Assembly (NCBI RefSeq): GCF_026167525.1
Contig: NZ_CP110679.1
Span: 806,001 to 870,000 of the forward strand
From: Sphingomonas sp. M1-B02
GTDB lineage: Bacteria; Pseudomonadota; Alphaproteobacteria; Sphingomonadales; Sphingomonadaceae
Reading direction: 5' to 3'
Length of the DNA stretch: 64,000 nt
Part shown: positions 25,874 to 33,923 of the stretch, one piece after another
Layout of the letters: every line of letters begins with the position of its first letter
Position numbering within the stretch: position 1 is the stretch's first letter
Notes under the pieces: model-generated
Seen by the model: only the letters and a program-made list of their open reading frames with translations
The model's database searches: none
What the model was told of the DNA's origin: nothing
Position numbers and translations under genes: made by a program

Positions 25874-26991
25874 GCCGCCGCTTCCATGACCACCATTTCG
25901 CTCTCCACGCGATAGCGGGCGTTGAGCCCTGCTTCTAGAGTGACGGCCGCCACATAGTCGACGACCTCGGCATGACGTTCGCTGCCCGGCGCGACGAAGC
26001 GCGGCACGGCGTCCCGATCGATGTAGAGGGGCAGGAAGCCCGATCGGACGATCCGGCCGCCGGCAATCTCAAGCCGCGCGACCATCGAGAGGCGCGATGC
26101 CTTGGGAAAATTGTAGAGGCTTTCGAAATCGGGCTCCCATTCCTCGGCGAGCACGCGGATCTCGTTGAAGCTCTTCGACGCGGCGTGGATCGGGTCCATG
26201 CGGAGATCGGTCGCGAAATTGCACAGCGAATAGAAAACGGGCTTGCCGTCCACGATCTCGCAGCCCTTCAGGATGTGGGCATGCCCGCCGAGGATGGCGT
26301 CGGCACCGGCGGCGATGGCGGCGCGGGCGACGTCGCGCTGATAGTCGGCGATCGACGCGCGGACGAAGTGTATGCCCCAATGCTGCGAGACCACGACCAC
26401 GTCCGCTTGCGCCTTGGCCGCGCGGATATCGGCTTCCATCGCCGCCAGGTCCTCGCGATGCGGATAGGTGTGGATGCGCGCCGGCGTGCCGGGCTGATCG
26501 TGCTCGATCTGTTCATAGACCGTGAAGGCGCGCATCGGCGTGCAGCCCGGGCGGCGTTCGTCGGCCCAATAACCGTGCGGCAGGATGCTGCAATAAGCGA
26601 GGATGGCGACTTTCGTCCCGTCGCCGAGCGTGAATAAGACGGGCTTGCGCGCCTCGGCGAGGTTCGCGCCTGCACCGACGGTCTTGACCCCGGCCGCCTG
26701 CAGGTTCGCCTCGGTCTCCAAGAAAGCGTCATTGCCCCAGTCGAGGACATGGTTGCCGGCGAGCGACACAATGTCGAAGCCGGCGCGGCGCAGCGCCCCC
26801 GCGCCATCGGGGCGGGCCAGGACGGCATGGCGCGCCTGCGGCAAGCGCACGCCCCTTTCGGCAAAGCTGGTCTCGATCTGGCCGAAGCTGATGTCTGCCG
26901 CGCGCAGCACGTCGCGCGTATCGACGAAGCTCTCGTCATAATCGTCGCGATCCATAGCGAGATCGCCGACGGCGAGAAAGACGTGGCTCAT
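25870..26991 (-). CDS. CapA-like metallophosphatase
   Basis: A 373-residue protein of the CapA/calcineurin-like fold without a signal peptide, so cytoplasmic. Motifs seen are FLAVGDLAMDRD (first metal ligand), SLAGNHVLDWG (GNH block), VVSQHWGIHF and GGHAHILKGCEIVDGKPVFYSLCNF (GHxH block). CapA relatives are best known from poly-gamma-glutamate capsule systems, but many act in secondary metabolism as phosphatases or dehydration factors. Overlaps P450 and permease genes by four bases each, so it is part of the same pathway. Confidence 0.85.
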   Translation of the reverse strand: MSHVFLAVGDLAMDRDDYDESFVDTRDVLRAADISFGQIETSFAERGVRLPQARHAVLARPDGAGALRRAGFDIVSLAGNHVLDWGNDAFLETEANLQAAGVKTVGAGANLAEARKPVLFTLGDGTKVAILAYCSILPHGYWADERRPGCTPMRAFTVYEQIEHDQPGTPARIHTYPHREDLAAMEADIRAAKAQADVVVVSQHWGIHFVRASIADYQRDVARAAIAAGADAILGGHAHILKGCEIVDGKPVFYSLCNFATDLRMDPIHAASKSFNEIRVLAEEWEPDFESLYNFPKASRLSMVARLEIAGGRIVRSGFLPLYIDRDAVPRFVAPGSERHAEVVDYVAAVTLEAGLNARYRVESEMVVMEAAA

Positions 26992-28169
26992 GCCTCCGCC
27001 GCCTCGAAGGCGATCGGGGCGGTGAGCGCGCCGATCTCGGGGAAGCGGGTCGGGCGCGGCTCTCCGGTCAGGGTGAAGCCGGACGCCGCGGCAAGCAGTT
27101 CCTCGACCGCGACGACGAGCTCGAGCTTGGCGAGCCCGGCGCCGAGACAGGTGTGCGGACCGCGGCCGAAGGCGAGCGAATCCTTCATGTTGGGCCGGTC
27201 GAGCCGGAAACTATCCGGATCATCGAACACATCGGCGTCGCGATTGGCCGAGGCATAGACCAGCGCGATCGGCTCGCCGGCGGGGATCGGGCAACCACGG
27301 ACGGTGACATCCTCGACCGCGGTACGGGCAAAGCCGCGATAGGGCGTGTAGAGCCGCAGGAATTCATCGACCGCGGCGGGCACCAGCGACGGATCGGCGC
27401 GAAGCCGGGACTGGAGCGCGCGGTCGCGGCTGAGATGCACCGCGATCGACCCGATCAGCACGCCGGGCGCGATGATGCCGACGACCAGAACCTGACGGAT
27501 CGTGCCGACGATCAACTCCTCGGGGAGCGGCTCGCCATCGACGCGCACCGCAAGCAGCGCGCTCGTCGCATCCTCATCCTCGGGCATCGGGTTGGCGCGT
27601 CGATCCGCGACGATGCCGCGCGCCATGTCGTAGAGGACGAGGCTCGATTCCTTGGTCGACTCCATGTCGGCCGATTGGACCGCGATATTGTAGCGCTGGC
27701 CCACCCGCGTGAGCTCGGCAACCGCATCCTCGGACAGATTCATCCAGTGCGCGAAGGTCGCGATCGGCATATGCGCCGAATAATCGGCGACCGCGTCGCC
27801 GCCGCCATTGGCCACCATCTTCGCCAGAAGATCGCGGCAGATCGAGCGAATGATCGGCTCGAGCCGGGCGATACTCCGCTCGGTGAACAGCGGCGCAAGC
27901 GCACGGCGATAGGGCGTGTGCTCGGGCGGATCGAGATGCAGCGGCGGGCGTCGCCCGGTGAACGCGACCTTGGGGATCACATTCTGCTTGGAGGTGATGA
28001 AGGTTTTCCAGTCGCTCGCCGCGGCCGCGACATCGGCATGCTTCATTAGCGCCCAGAAGCCGCCCCAGGCATCGCTATGCGCCACGGGACACCGCTCGCG
28101 CAGCCGCGCATATTCGGCATTTGCGCTGCCAAAGGTCTCGGGCGCCAGGGGATCAAAGTCATGCGACAT
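26988..28169 (-). CDS. Cytochrome P450
   Basis: A 393-residue soluble bacterial P450, a haem monooxygenase. The haem-binding loop is FGRGPHTCLGAGLAKLE with the thiolate Cys; the LDPPEHTPYRRALAPLFT block and a DEFLRLYTPYRG..R (ExxR region) are also present. The central I-helix, usually AGxxT, here reads VVGIIAPGVLIGS, lacking the acid-threonine pair used for O2 activation. Start ATG 28169 (MSHDFDPLAPETFG) has no obvious Shine-Dalgarno site; the message may be near-leaderless. No ferredoxin or reductase gene adjoins it. The LacI-type operator at 28191-28204 is 21 bases upstream. Confidence 0.93.
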   Translation of the reverse strand: MSHDFDPLAPETFGSANAEYARLRERCPVAHSDAWGGFWALMKHADVAAAASDWKTFITSKQNVIPKVAFTGRRPPLHLDPPEHTPYRRALAPLFTERSIARLEPIIRSICRDLLAKMVANGGGDAVADYSAHMPIATFAHWMNLSEDAVAELTRVGQRYNIAVQSADMESTKESSLVLYDMARGIVADRRANPMPEDEDATSALLAVRVDGEPLPEELIVGTIRQVLVVGIIAPGVLIGSIAVHLSRDRALQSRLRADPSLVPAAVDEFLRLYTPYRGFARTAVEDVTVRGCPIPAGEPIALVYASANRDADVFDDPDSFRLDRPNMKDSLAFGRGPHTCLGAGLAKLELVVAVEELLAAASGFTLTGEPRPTRFPEIGALTAPIAFEAAEA

Positions 28170-28190
28170 AACAATATTGGTACTGCGCAG

Positions 28191-28204
28191 TGCAAGCGCT
28201 TGCA
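28191..28204. promoter_or_regulatory. LacI-family operator (perfect palindrome) between P450 and lacI-type genes
   Basis: TGCAAGCGCTTGCA is a perfect 14-bp palindrome matching the LacI/GalR consensus TGNAANCGNTTNCA, centred on the essential CG. It sits 22 bases before the P450 start and 52 before the regulator start, so one site can repress both divergent units (autoregulation). Confidence 0.85.
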
Positions 28205-28255
28205 AGCCACTTTTGCGTTCTGGCGCGGTCGGTCCATTTCGGCCATAGGGTGGCC

Positions 28256-29248
28256 ATGGCTGCCCGCGCACCCCGCCTGGACGATGTCGCCGCCCACGCC
28301 GGCGTTTCCGCGGCGACGGTCTCGCGCTTCCTCAACAACCCCGAAGTGGTCGCGGAGGCGACAGCCGAGCGTATCCGAACGGCGATCGCGGCGACCAGCT
28401 ATGTGCCCAACATGACCGCCGGTGCACTGGCGGGCAGTCGCTCGCGGTTAATCGCGGCCCTCGTGCCGGACATCGCTGCATCGATCTTCAACGATACGGT
28501 CGAGGCGATGATCGAGGAACTGGCGAGCGACGGCAACAGCGTCGTGCTGGCGCTCACCGGCTCCGACAATGGCCGGCTCGAGGCTGAAATCAACATGGCG
28601 CTGGCTCGGCGCGTCGATGCGATCATCCTGACCGGCATCGTCTCCGATGCCGAGACGCGCGCACGGCTGCGCGCCAACCCCGTCACCGTGATCGAGACCT
28701 GGGGCCTTCCCGAGGAGCCGATCGACGTGGCCATCGGCTTCTCGCATCGTGCCGCAGGCGAGGAGATGGCGCGCTTCCTGCGCGGGCGCGGATACCGGCG
28801 ACCGCATCTGGTGGTGCCGCGATCGAGCCGATCGGAACGCCGGGCAATGGGCTTCTCCGACCGGTGGATGCGCGACGGCGGCACCGAGCCGACCCGGCTC
28901 GAAGTCAACGTGCCAAGCAATTTCGGCCAGGGCCGCCTTAGCTATCGCGCGCTTGCCGACCTGCCCGAACGGCCGGACGTGGTCGTCTGCGGATCGGACT
29001 GGATCGCCCAGGGGTTGATCATCGAAGCGCAGGCGGCAGGGGTTCGGGTTCCCGACCAGCTTGCCGTGACGGGATTCGGCAATTTGCGCATGGCCGGCGA
29101 TATGCGCCCGACGATCACCTCGGTGGATGTCGACGGCGCACGCATTGCGCGCGAAGTTCTTCGCGTATTGCGCGCTCGCGCGTCGGGCACGCCGATCGAC
29201 AACAAGATCGATGTTGGCTTCCGCGTGATCGCCCGCGAAAGCGCATGA
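28256..29248 (+). CDS. LacI/GalR-family transcriptional repressor
   Basis: A 330-residue repressor with an N-terminal LacI helix-turn-helix (RLDDVAAHAGVSAATVSRFLN, residues about 6-26), hinge (PNMTAGALAGSRSRLIAALVPD) and periplasmic-binding-protein-like effector domain ending GFRVIARESA. ATG 28256 gives the normal spacing of the HTH from the N-terminus; the upstream frame has no better start. Three sites fitting its expected operator lie at 28191, 29246 and 31611, suggesting it controls the P450 operon, itself, and the hydrolase/PrpD genes. The effector is unknown, presumably a sugar-like or other small product of the pathway. Confidence 0.93.
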   Translation: MAARAPRLDDVAAHAGVSAATVSRFLNNPEVVAEATAERIRTAIAATSYVPNMTAGALAGSRSRLIAALVPDIAASIFNDTVEAMIEELASDGNSVVLALTGSDNGRLEAEINMALARRVDAIILTGIVSDAETRARLRANPVTVIETWGLPEEPIDVAIGFSHRAAGEEMARFLRGRGYRRPHLVVPRSSRSERRAMGFSDRWMRDGGTEPTRLEVNVPSNFGQGRLSYRALADLPERPDVVVCGSDWIAQGLIIEAQAAGVRVPDQLAVTGFGNLRMAGDMRPTITSVDVDGARIAREVLRVLRARASGTPIDNKIDVGFRVIARESA

Positions 29249-29259
29249 AACCGCTTGCA
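29246..29259. promoter_or_regulatory. LacI-family operator upstream of secreted hydrolase gene
   Basis: TGAAACCGCTTGCA matches TGNAANCGNTTNCA exactly at all fixed positions. It overlaps the TGA stop codon of the repressor gene and lies 55 bases before the hydrolase start at 29314, so the hydrolase is probably transcribed from its own repressed promoter. Confidence 0.75.
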
Positions 29260-29313
29260 TTCGCCTAGGCAGGGAGAATAGCTTCCCCGCATACCAAGAT
29301 CGGGAGAGTCTGC

Positions 29314-30276
29314 ATGCGATATACGTTGGCCCTGCTTGCCCTGGTCGGAACCGCGGCATCGGCGCAGCAGACTCCCCAAACCTCGCCCGCGCCGTCGGCC
29401 GCGGACGCGGCCGCTGCCCGCGCGGCAGCCAATGCGGCCCCCGACACGCCCGGCACCGGCGCCTTTCCGGCAATCAAGGAAGTCGATCCGACGCTCGCCG
29501 ACCATGTCGTCTATCGTCCGGCAAAGCTGGACGCCTTGGGCGCTCGCAAGTTGGGCGTGCTCGTCTGGGGCAATGGCGGCTGCGGCGCAGACGGCGCCAG
29601 CGCGCGCTTCCATTTGGCCGAGATCGCCTCGCACGGCTATGTCGTCATCGCGCCCGGCAAGGTCATGAGTGGCCCCGGCGCCAGCGCCGTCCCGCGCCCA
29701 GCCAATGCCGGCCCCAGGAGGCTCGCCGTGGAAACCACCTCCGACCAAGTCCGCGCCGGAATCAGCTGGGCGCTCGCCGAAAACGGTCGCAAGGGCAGCC
29801 GCTATTATCAGCGTATCGATCCGAAGATGGTCGCCGTCGCCGGGCATAGCTGCGGCGGATTGCAGGCGCTGCAGGTCGCGGGCGATCCGCGCGTCGGCGC
29901 AGTGATTGTCCACAATAGCGGCGTATTCACCGATGGAAGCAATCCGATCGCCGGGCTGACGGTCGACAAGTCGCTGCTAAAGACACTGCATACCCCCGTG
30001 CTCTATGTGCTCGGCGGCCCAGGCGACGTGGCCTATCCCAACGGCACCGACGACGTTCGCCGGATCGAGCATGTGCCGGTGATGCTCGCCGACCTGAACG
30101 TGGGCCATGGCGGTACCTTCCAGCAGGCCAATGGCGGCCCCGTCGCACAGGTCGCGGTCCAGTGGCTCAACTGGCAGCTTCGCGGCGATGCCGCTGCGGA
30201 GAGGAGCTTCAAGGGCAAGGATTGCCGGCTCTGCACCGACACGCAATGGACCGTCACGAAGAAGCGGATAGACTGA
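29314..30276 (+). CDS. Secreted alpha/beta hydrolase
   Basis: A 320-residue protein with a signal peptide (MRYTLALLALVGTAASAQQ) and an Ala/Pro-rich linker, then an alpha/beta-hydrolase domain. The nucleophile elbow is GHSCGG with S179 (VAVAGHSCGGLQAL), the oxyanion-hole region VWGNGGCGADG, and a C-terminal His candidate in LNVGHGGTF. A Cys pair near the end (KDCRLCTDT) may form a disulphide. Probably a periplasmic or outer-membrane esterase/lipase-like enzyme acting with the tannase-family protein. Preceded by a LacI operator; followed by a convergent hydrolase gene 7 bases away. Confidence 0.82.
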   Translation: MRYTLALLALVGTAASAQQTPQTSPAPSAADAAAARAAANAAPDTPGTGAFPAIKEVDPTLADHVVYRPAKLDALGARKLGVLVWGNGGCGADGASARFHLAEIASHGYVVIAPGKVMSGPGASAVPRPANAGPRRLAVETTSDQVRAGISWALAENGRKGSRYYQRIDPKMVAVAGHSCGGLQALQVAGDPRVGAVIVHNSGVFTDGSNPIAGLTVDKSLLKTLHTPVLYVLGGPGDVAYPNGTDDVRRIEHVPVMLADLNVGHGGTFQQANGGPVAQVAVQWLNWQLRGDAAAERSFKGKDCRLCTDTQWTVTKKRID

Positions 30277-30283
30277 CCGGTCG

Positions 30284-31570
30284 TTACCGGCCTTCACGTC
30301 CGCGAACGAACGGCCGCAGCATCGGCGGCGGCGTGTACGGCACGAACAGCGCCGGTGACTTGCCCCATTTCCCTTGCTCCAGCCGCGCGTCCAGGAACCG
30401 GATCGAGGCGATCACCGCCTCGGGCGCGAAGGTGCAATGCCCGGCGCCGCGCACATAGACGCTCTTGACGTCGCCGCGCGCCGCCTCGGCATAGCCGTGC
30501 TGGAGCGAAGGCGAGGTCAAGCCATCGCCGACGGTCTGAACCGCGAGGAGCGGCACGCCCGGGCGGGCATTGGGGGTGTAGTTGCGCACCATATAGTCGA
30601 CCGCGTCCGGCTTTGCGGCGACGCGCTGGCCGGCATTCAGCCGAGCGAGTTCGGCATCGAGATCCAGCCCGGCCTTGCGATACAGCCCCTCGATCATCGC
30701 GCGGCGCCCCGAGCGCGCGAGCTGCTTGCGATAGTCGATGCCCTCATTCCACGAAAAGACCCCGCCGGCGCGCGCTTCCTGATCGGTGCGCGGCAGGAAT
30801 ATGCCCATCGTGAAGCTGCGCCCGATCTCGTCCACCTGCGCCTCGACATCGCTTGCGGCGGGCTCGGGCCGGTCGCGGCTGGTCCAGCCGGGGATGCCGC
30901 CCAGCACCCCGGCCAGCGCCACCCGGGCCCGGCCTTCGGCCGTGGTCATCGCGACCGCCAGCGCGTCGTTCACGCGCTTGCCGTTGGCACGGTCGTCATC
31001 CACCTCGACCAACCGGATTCCTGCATCAGGGGCGACCAGCGTCCGGAAGGCATAGGCGCCGTCGAGCGCCATGTTCATCATGCCGACCGCGCCGCCGATC
31101 GACGCGCACATCGCCAGTGCCCCGTCGATCGCGGGCTTCGGCTCCTCCGCCAGCGCGGTGCTGACCAGCCCGCCCATCGAATAGCCCCAGGCGATCACCC
31201 GCTTGGGCGTGCCATGGGCCGCGGCGAAGGCCGCGATCGTCGCCCGCTGCGCCGGCACCGCTTCGGCCAGCGCCCAGCCGCCTGCGCCATAATCGGATCC
31301 GGCGATCGCATAGCCTGCGTCGAGCAATTGCTGGTGCATCCCGCGCCCCGCCGCTTCGGGCGAACCGGCGGTGGGGGAATAGCCGCGGCTCCACAGCAAC
31401 AGCGTGCCGTTCCAGACGGCGGGAACCTGCGCGACCCATTTGGCTCCGCTGGGCAAAGTGCCGGAAAGCGACCTTGTGCCTGAGGCCTGCTGTGCGGCAA
31501 GCGGGCCGGCAATGGGCAGCGACACTGCAGCCGCCAGCGCCAACGGCAGGACGAAAAGCAAGCGCGCCAT
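30284..31570 (-). CDS. Secreted alpha/beta hydrolase (second)
   Basis: A 428-residue exported hydrolase. Signal peptide MARLLFVLPLALAAAVSLPIAG...AAQQ; nucleophile S131 in WGYSMGGLVS; acid probably in VQTVGDGLTS and His in RGAGHCTF, in proper order for a catalytic triad. A long helical cap separates nucleophile and acid. It resembles large uncharacterised bacterial hydrolases and not classical lipases. Divergent from the PrpD-like gene with a shared LacI operator at 31611-31624, so likely induced with the P450 operon. Confidence 0.8.
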   Translation of the reverse strand: MARLLFVLPLALAAAVSLPIAGPLAAQQASGTRSLSGTLPSGAKWVAQVPAVWNGTLLLWSRGYSPTAGSPEAAGRGMHQQLLDAGYAIAGSDYGAGGWALAEAVPAQRATIAAFAAAHGTPKRVIAWGYSMGGLVSTALAEEPKPAIDGALAMCASIGGAVGMMNMALDGAYAFRTLVAPDAGIRLVEVDDDRANGKRVNDALAVAMTTAEGRARVALAGVLGGIPGWTSRDRPEPAASDVEAQVDEIGRSFTMGIFLPRTDQEARAGGVFSWNEGIDYRKQLARSGRRAMIEGLYRKAGLDLDAELARLNAGQRVAAKPDAVDYMVRNYTPNARPGVPLLAVQTVGDGLTSPSLQHGYAEAARGDVKSVYVRGAGHCTFAPEAVIASIRFLDARLEQGKWGKSPALFVPYTPPPMLRPFVRGREGR

Positions 31571-31610
31571 ATCAGTTTCCCTTTTCTGCTTGCATCCGCA
31601 TTAGTTCCGA

Positions 31611-31624
31611 TGAAAGCGATTGCA
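31611..31624. promoter_or_regulatory. LacI-family operator between hydrolase and MmgE/PrpD genes
   Basis: TGAAAGCGATTGCA fits TGNAANCGNTTNCA at every fixed base. It is 41 bases upstream of the minus-strand hydrolase start and only 5 bases before the ATG chosen for the plus-strand gene, so for that gene it could act as a roadblock or indicate a later true start. Confidence 0.7.
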
Positions 31625-31628
31625 TAGA

Positions 31629-33044
31629 ATGTTGTGCGCCAAAACAAATATCGGGCTTTCAGCGCAGGTCGCCGCCCATTTCGCCGGGATCGATTACGAC
31701 CGGCTGAGCGAGCGCACACGGCATGCGACGCGACGCGCACTGCTCGATGCCCTGGGGGTCTCGCTCGCGGCGAGCGGCCTCGCCGCCGAAGCCCTGCCGT
31801 ATCGCAAGCTTGCGCTCGACCAGGGCAAGGGGCCCGCGCGCATTCTCGGGACGGACAAGAGCACCACGCCCCTCGCAGCGGCGCTGGCCAATGGCGCGCT
31901 GGCCCACGCTATGGATTTCGGCGACACTTTCGATCCCGGCGCGGCGCACCCGAATGCCGCGCTCGTCCCGGCATTGCTGGCGCTTGCCGATTCCGAGCCG
32001 GGAATCGACGGCGGGCACTTCCTCGCGGCGATGGCGGTGGGGAGTGACCTCGCCTGCCGCCTGTCGCTGTCGCCTGCGCGCGCTTATGAAGAAGGCGGCT
32101 GGTATCCCCCTGCCCTGGTCGGACTGATCGCTTCGGCCGCCGCGTGCGCGAAGCTGATCGGGCTGGACGCCGACGGCATTCGCGATGCGATGGGGCTCGC
32201 GATGCTGTCCGCGAGTTTCCCCGGCGCAATCAAATATGACCCCGTCTCGCCGCTGCGCGGCGTGCGCGAGGCCTTCGCCGCGCGCGGCGCCGTCGAGGCG
32301 GCGTTGCTCGCCCGGGCCGGCGCACAGGCGTTCGCGGAACCCCTCGAAGGACGCGGCGGCTTCTTTGCCGTCTATGGCGGCGGCGGACCGACCGACGCGC
32401 TGACCGCCGATCTGGGCAGCCGCTTCCTTGGCGACGAGGTCAGCTTCAAGCCCTGGCCGAGCTGCCGGGGAACGCATCCCTATATCGAGGCGGCGCTGGA
32501 GCTCCGCGCACGCTGCGACTGGCGCGACATCGAACGCGTCGAGGCGGAAATCGGCCCGGTGCAGGAGATGCTGATCCGCCCGCAGCCTGCCAAAGCCGCG
32601 CCAGGGAATGCGATTCAGGCGAAATTCTCCATTCCTTTCGCCACGGCGCACGCGCTCGTGCACGGCGAGGTGTCGCTCAATTCGTTCGACGACGGCGCGC
32701 GCAGCGAGGAAGCAGTGCTTGGTTTGGCACAGCGCGTGGTTGAGCGCTCCAATCCCGCTTGGGGTCGGGCGCATGCCGCAAGCGGGTCGCTGACGCTAAT
32801 CCTGCACTCCGGCGAGAGACTGCACCACGCAGTGCCCCATGCCGCGGGACATCCCGGCAACCCGCTGCCGGACAGCGCGCTGATCGACAAATTCATCCTG
32901 TGCGCGGGTCATGCGGCCCTGCCGCTGGAAGCCAGCCAGTCCAGCGCCGCCGCTGCGGGCATCCTCGACCTAGGACCGCGCGATTCGATATCGAGCCTGT
33001 TGCGAGTGAAAGCGACCCCCTCGAAACTCTCCGTCAATTCCTGA
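31629..33044 (+). CDS. MmgE/PrpD family protein
   Basis: A 471-residue member of the MmgE/PrpD family, whose characterised members include 2-methylcitrate dehydratase, cis-aconitate decarboxylase and iminodisuccinate epimerase. Seen are GVSLAASGL, ANGALAHAMDFGDTFD (active-site HAxDFDD-like block), the FKPWPSCRGTHPYIEAALEL block with conserved Cys and His, and KFSIPFATAHALV. ATG 31629 is taken; a TTG start at 31620 would lie inside the operator. No methylcitrate genes adjoin it, so a dehydratase/isomerase role in the LacI-linked pathway is more likely than propionate use. Confidence 0.85.
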   Translation: MLCAKTNIGLSAQVAAHFAGIDYDRLSERTRHATRRALLDALGVSLAASGLAAEALPYRKLALDQGKGPARILGTDKSTTPLAAALANGALAHAMDFGDTFDPGAAHPNAALVPALLALADSEPGIDGGHFLAAMAVGSDLACRLSLSPARAYEEGGWYPPALVGLIASAAACAKLIGLDADGIRDAMGLAMLSASFPGAIKYDPVSPLRGVREAFAARGAVEAALLARAGAQAFAEPLEGRGGFFAVYGGGGPTDALTADLGSRFLGDEVSFKPWPSCRGTHPYIEAALELRARCDWRDIERVEAEIGPVQEMLIRPQPAKAAPGNAIQAKFSIPFATAHALVHGEVSLNSFDDGARSEEAVLGLAQRVVERSNPAWGRAHAASGSLTLILHSGERLHHAVPHAAGHPGNPLPDSALIDKFILCAGHAALPLEASQSSAAAAGILDLGPRDSISSLLRVKATPSKLSVNS

Positions 33045-33267
33045 TCTGAAGGCGGCATCACGGCCGGCGCAGCAGGAGAAAGTCCGCATCCGCTGCCAAG
33101 CGATCATGTCGGCGTTACCTGTTCCCCCGTTATGTTCCGAGCCGTGCAACCTTCGCCGATCGGGCACGACTGGTCCAAAGCAGTGCACGGCTCACCGATG
33201 CGATCCCCCGTTGCGCGGTGTCGGCTGCTAGGCGGCGGCGGTACCTGAAATCATGAATGGATGAACC

Positions 33268-33861
33268 ATGCGAACCCTGTCAGCCTTGACCCTCGGCCTC
33301 ACCGCGATCATCGCCACGTCTGCGCAGGCGCAGAGCCAGACTGCGCAGCCCGCGACTCCCGCCCCTGCTGCGGCTGCGGCTGCGGCGACCCAGGGCGCGC
33401 CCAGCCTGACGGTCGGCGCCAAGGTCTATGATGCCAAGGAAGGCGAAGTCGGCACGATCGAATCGATCGTCGGCGGGAATGCGGTCGTCGCCACGGGCAC
33501 CGAGAAGGTGACGTTGCCGCCAAGCGCCTTCGCGCAATGGCCGAAGGGTCTCGTGATCGCCTTGACCCGCGACGAACTGAACGCCGCTGCCGCCAAGGCG
33601 CGCGCGGACAATGCCGCCGCGCTGGTGGCGGCGTTGAAGCCCGGCGCCGAGGTACGCAGCGTCCGCGGCACCGCGCTTCTGGGAACGGTGAAGTCGGTCG
33701 TCGGCGAGGAATGGGTCGTGCTGACGCTGGCCGACAAGAGCGGCGACCTTCAGCTGCCGCGCAAGGCGTTCATCATGACACCGGCCGGCCTTGCGCTGAC
33801 CTTTACCGCCGACGAATTCGATGCCGCGGTCAAGGCCAGCAAGCCCCAGCCGACGCAGTAA
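33268..33861 (+). CDS. Periplasmic protein with two tandem PRC-barrel-like repeats
   Basis: A 197-residue exported protein of unknown function. A signal peptide (MRTLSALTLGLTAIIATSAQAQ) and Ala/Pro linker are followed by two copies of one domain. Copy 1 (about 46-110) reads VGAKVYDAKEGEVGTIESIV...LPPSAFAQWPKGLVIALTRDELNAA. Copy 2 (about 120-190) reads GAEVRSVRGTALLGTVKSVV...LPRKAFIMTPAGLALTFTADEFDAA. The G-x-x-V-x-x-x-x-G-x-x-G/L-G-T-V pattern recalls small beta-barrels such as PRC domains. The upstream 220 bp (33045-33267) show no gene. Confidence 0.8.
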   Translation: MRTLSALTLGLTAIIATSAQAQSQTAQPATPAPAAAAAAATQGAPSLTVGAKVYDAKEGEVGTIESIVGGNAVVATGTEKVTLPPSAFAQWPKGLVIALTRDELNAAAAKARADNAAALVAALKPGAEVRSVRGTALLGTVKSVVGEEWVVLTLADKSGDLQLPRKAFIMTPAGLALTFTADEFDAAVKASKPQPTQ

Positions 33862-33923
33862 AGGCCACGTCCTGCGTCGCGGAGCGTCACAGAGTAGCGA
33901 GTTTGCGTTTGCGTAGATTTCCA

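Noticed and set aside
30277..30290. CCGGT-CGTT-ACCGG hairpin between the two convergent hydrolase genes
   Set aside because: A five-base stem without T-tract is too weak to call a terminator.
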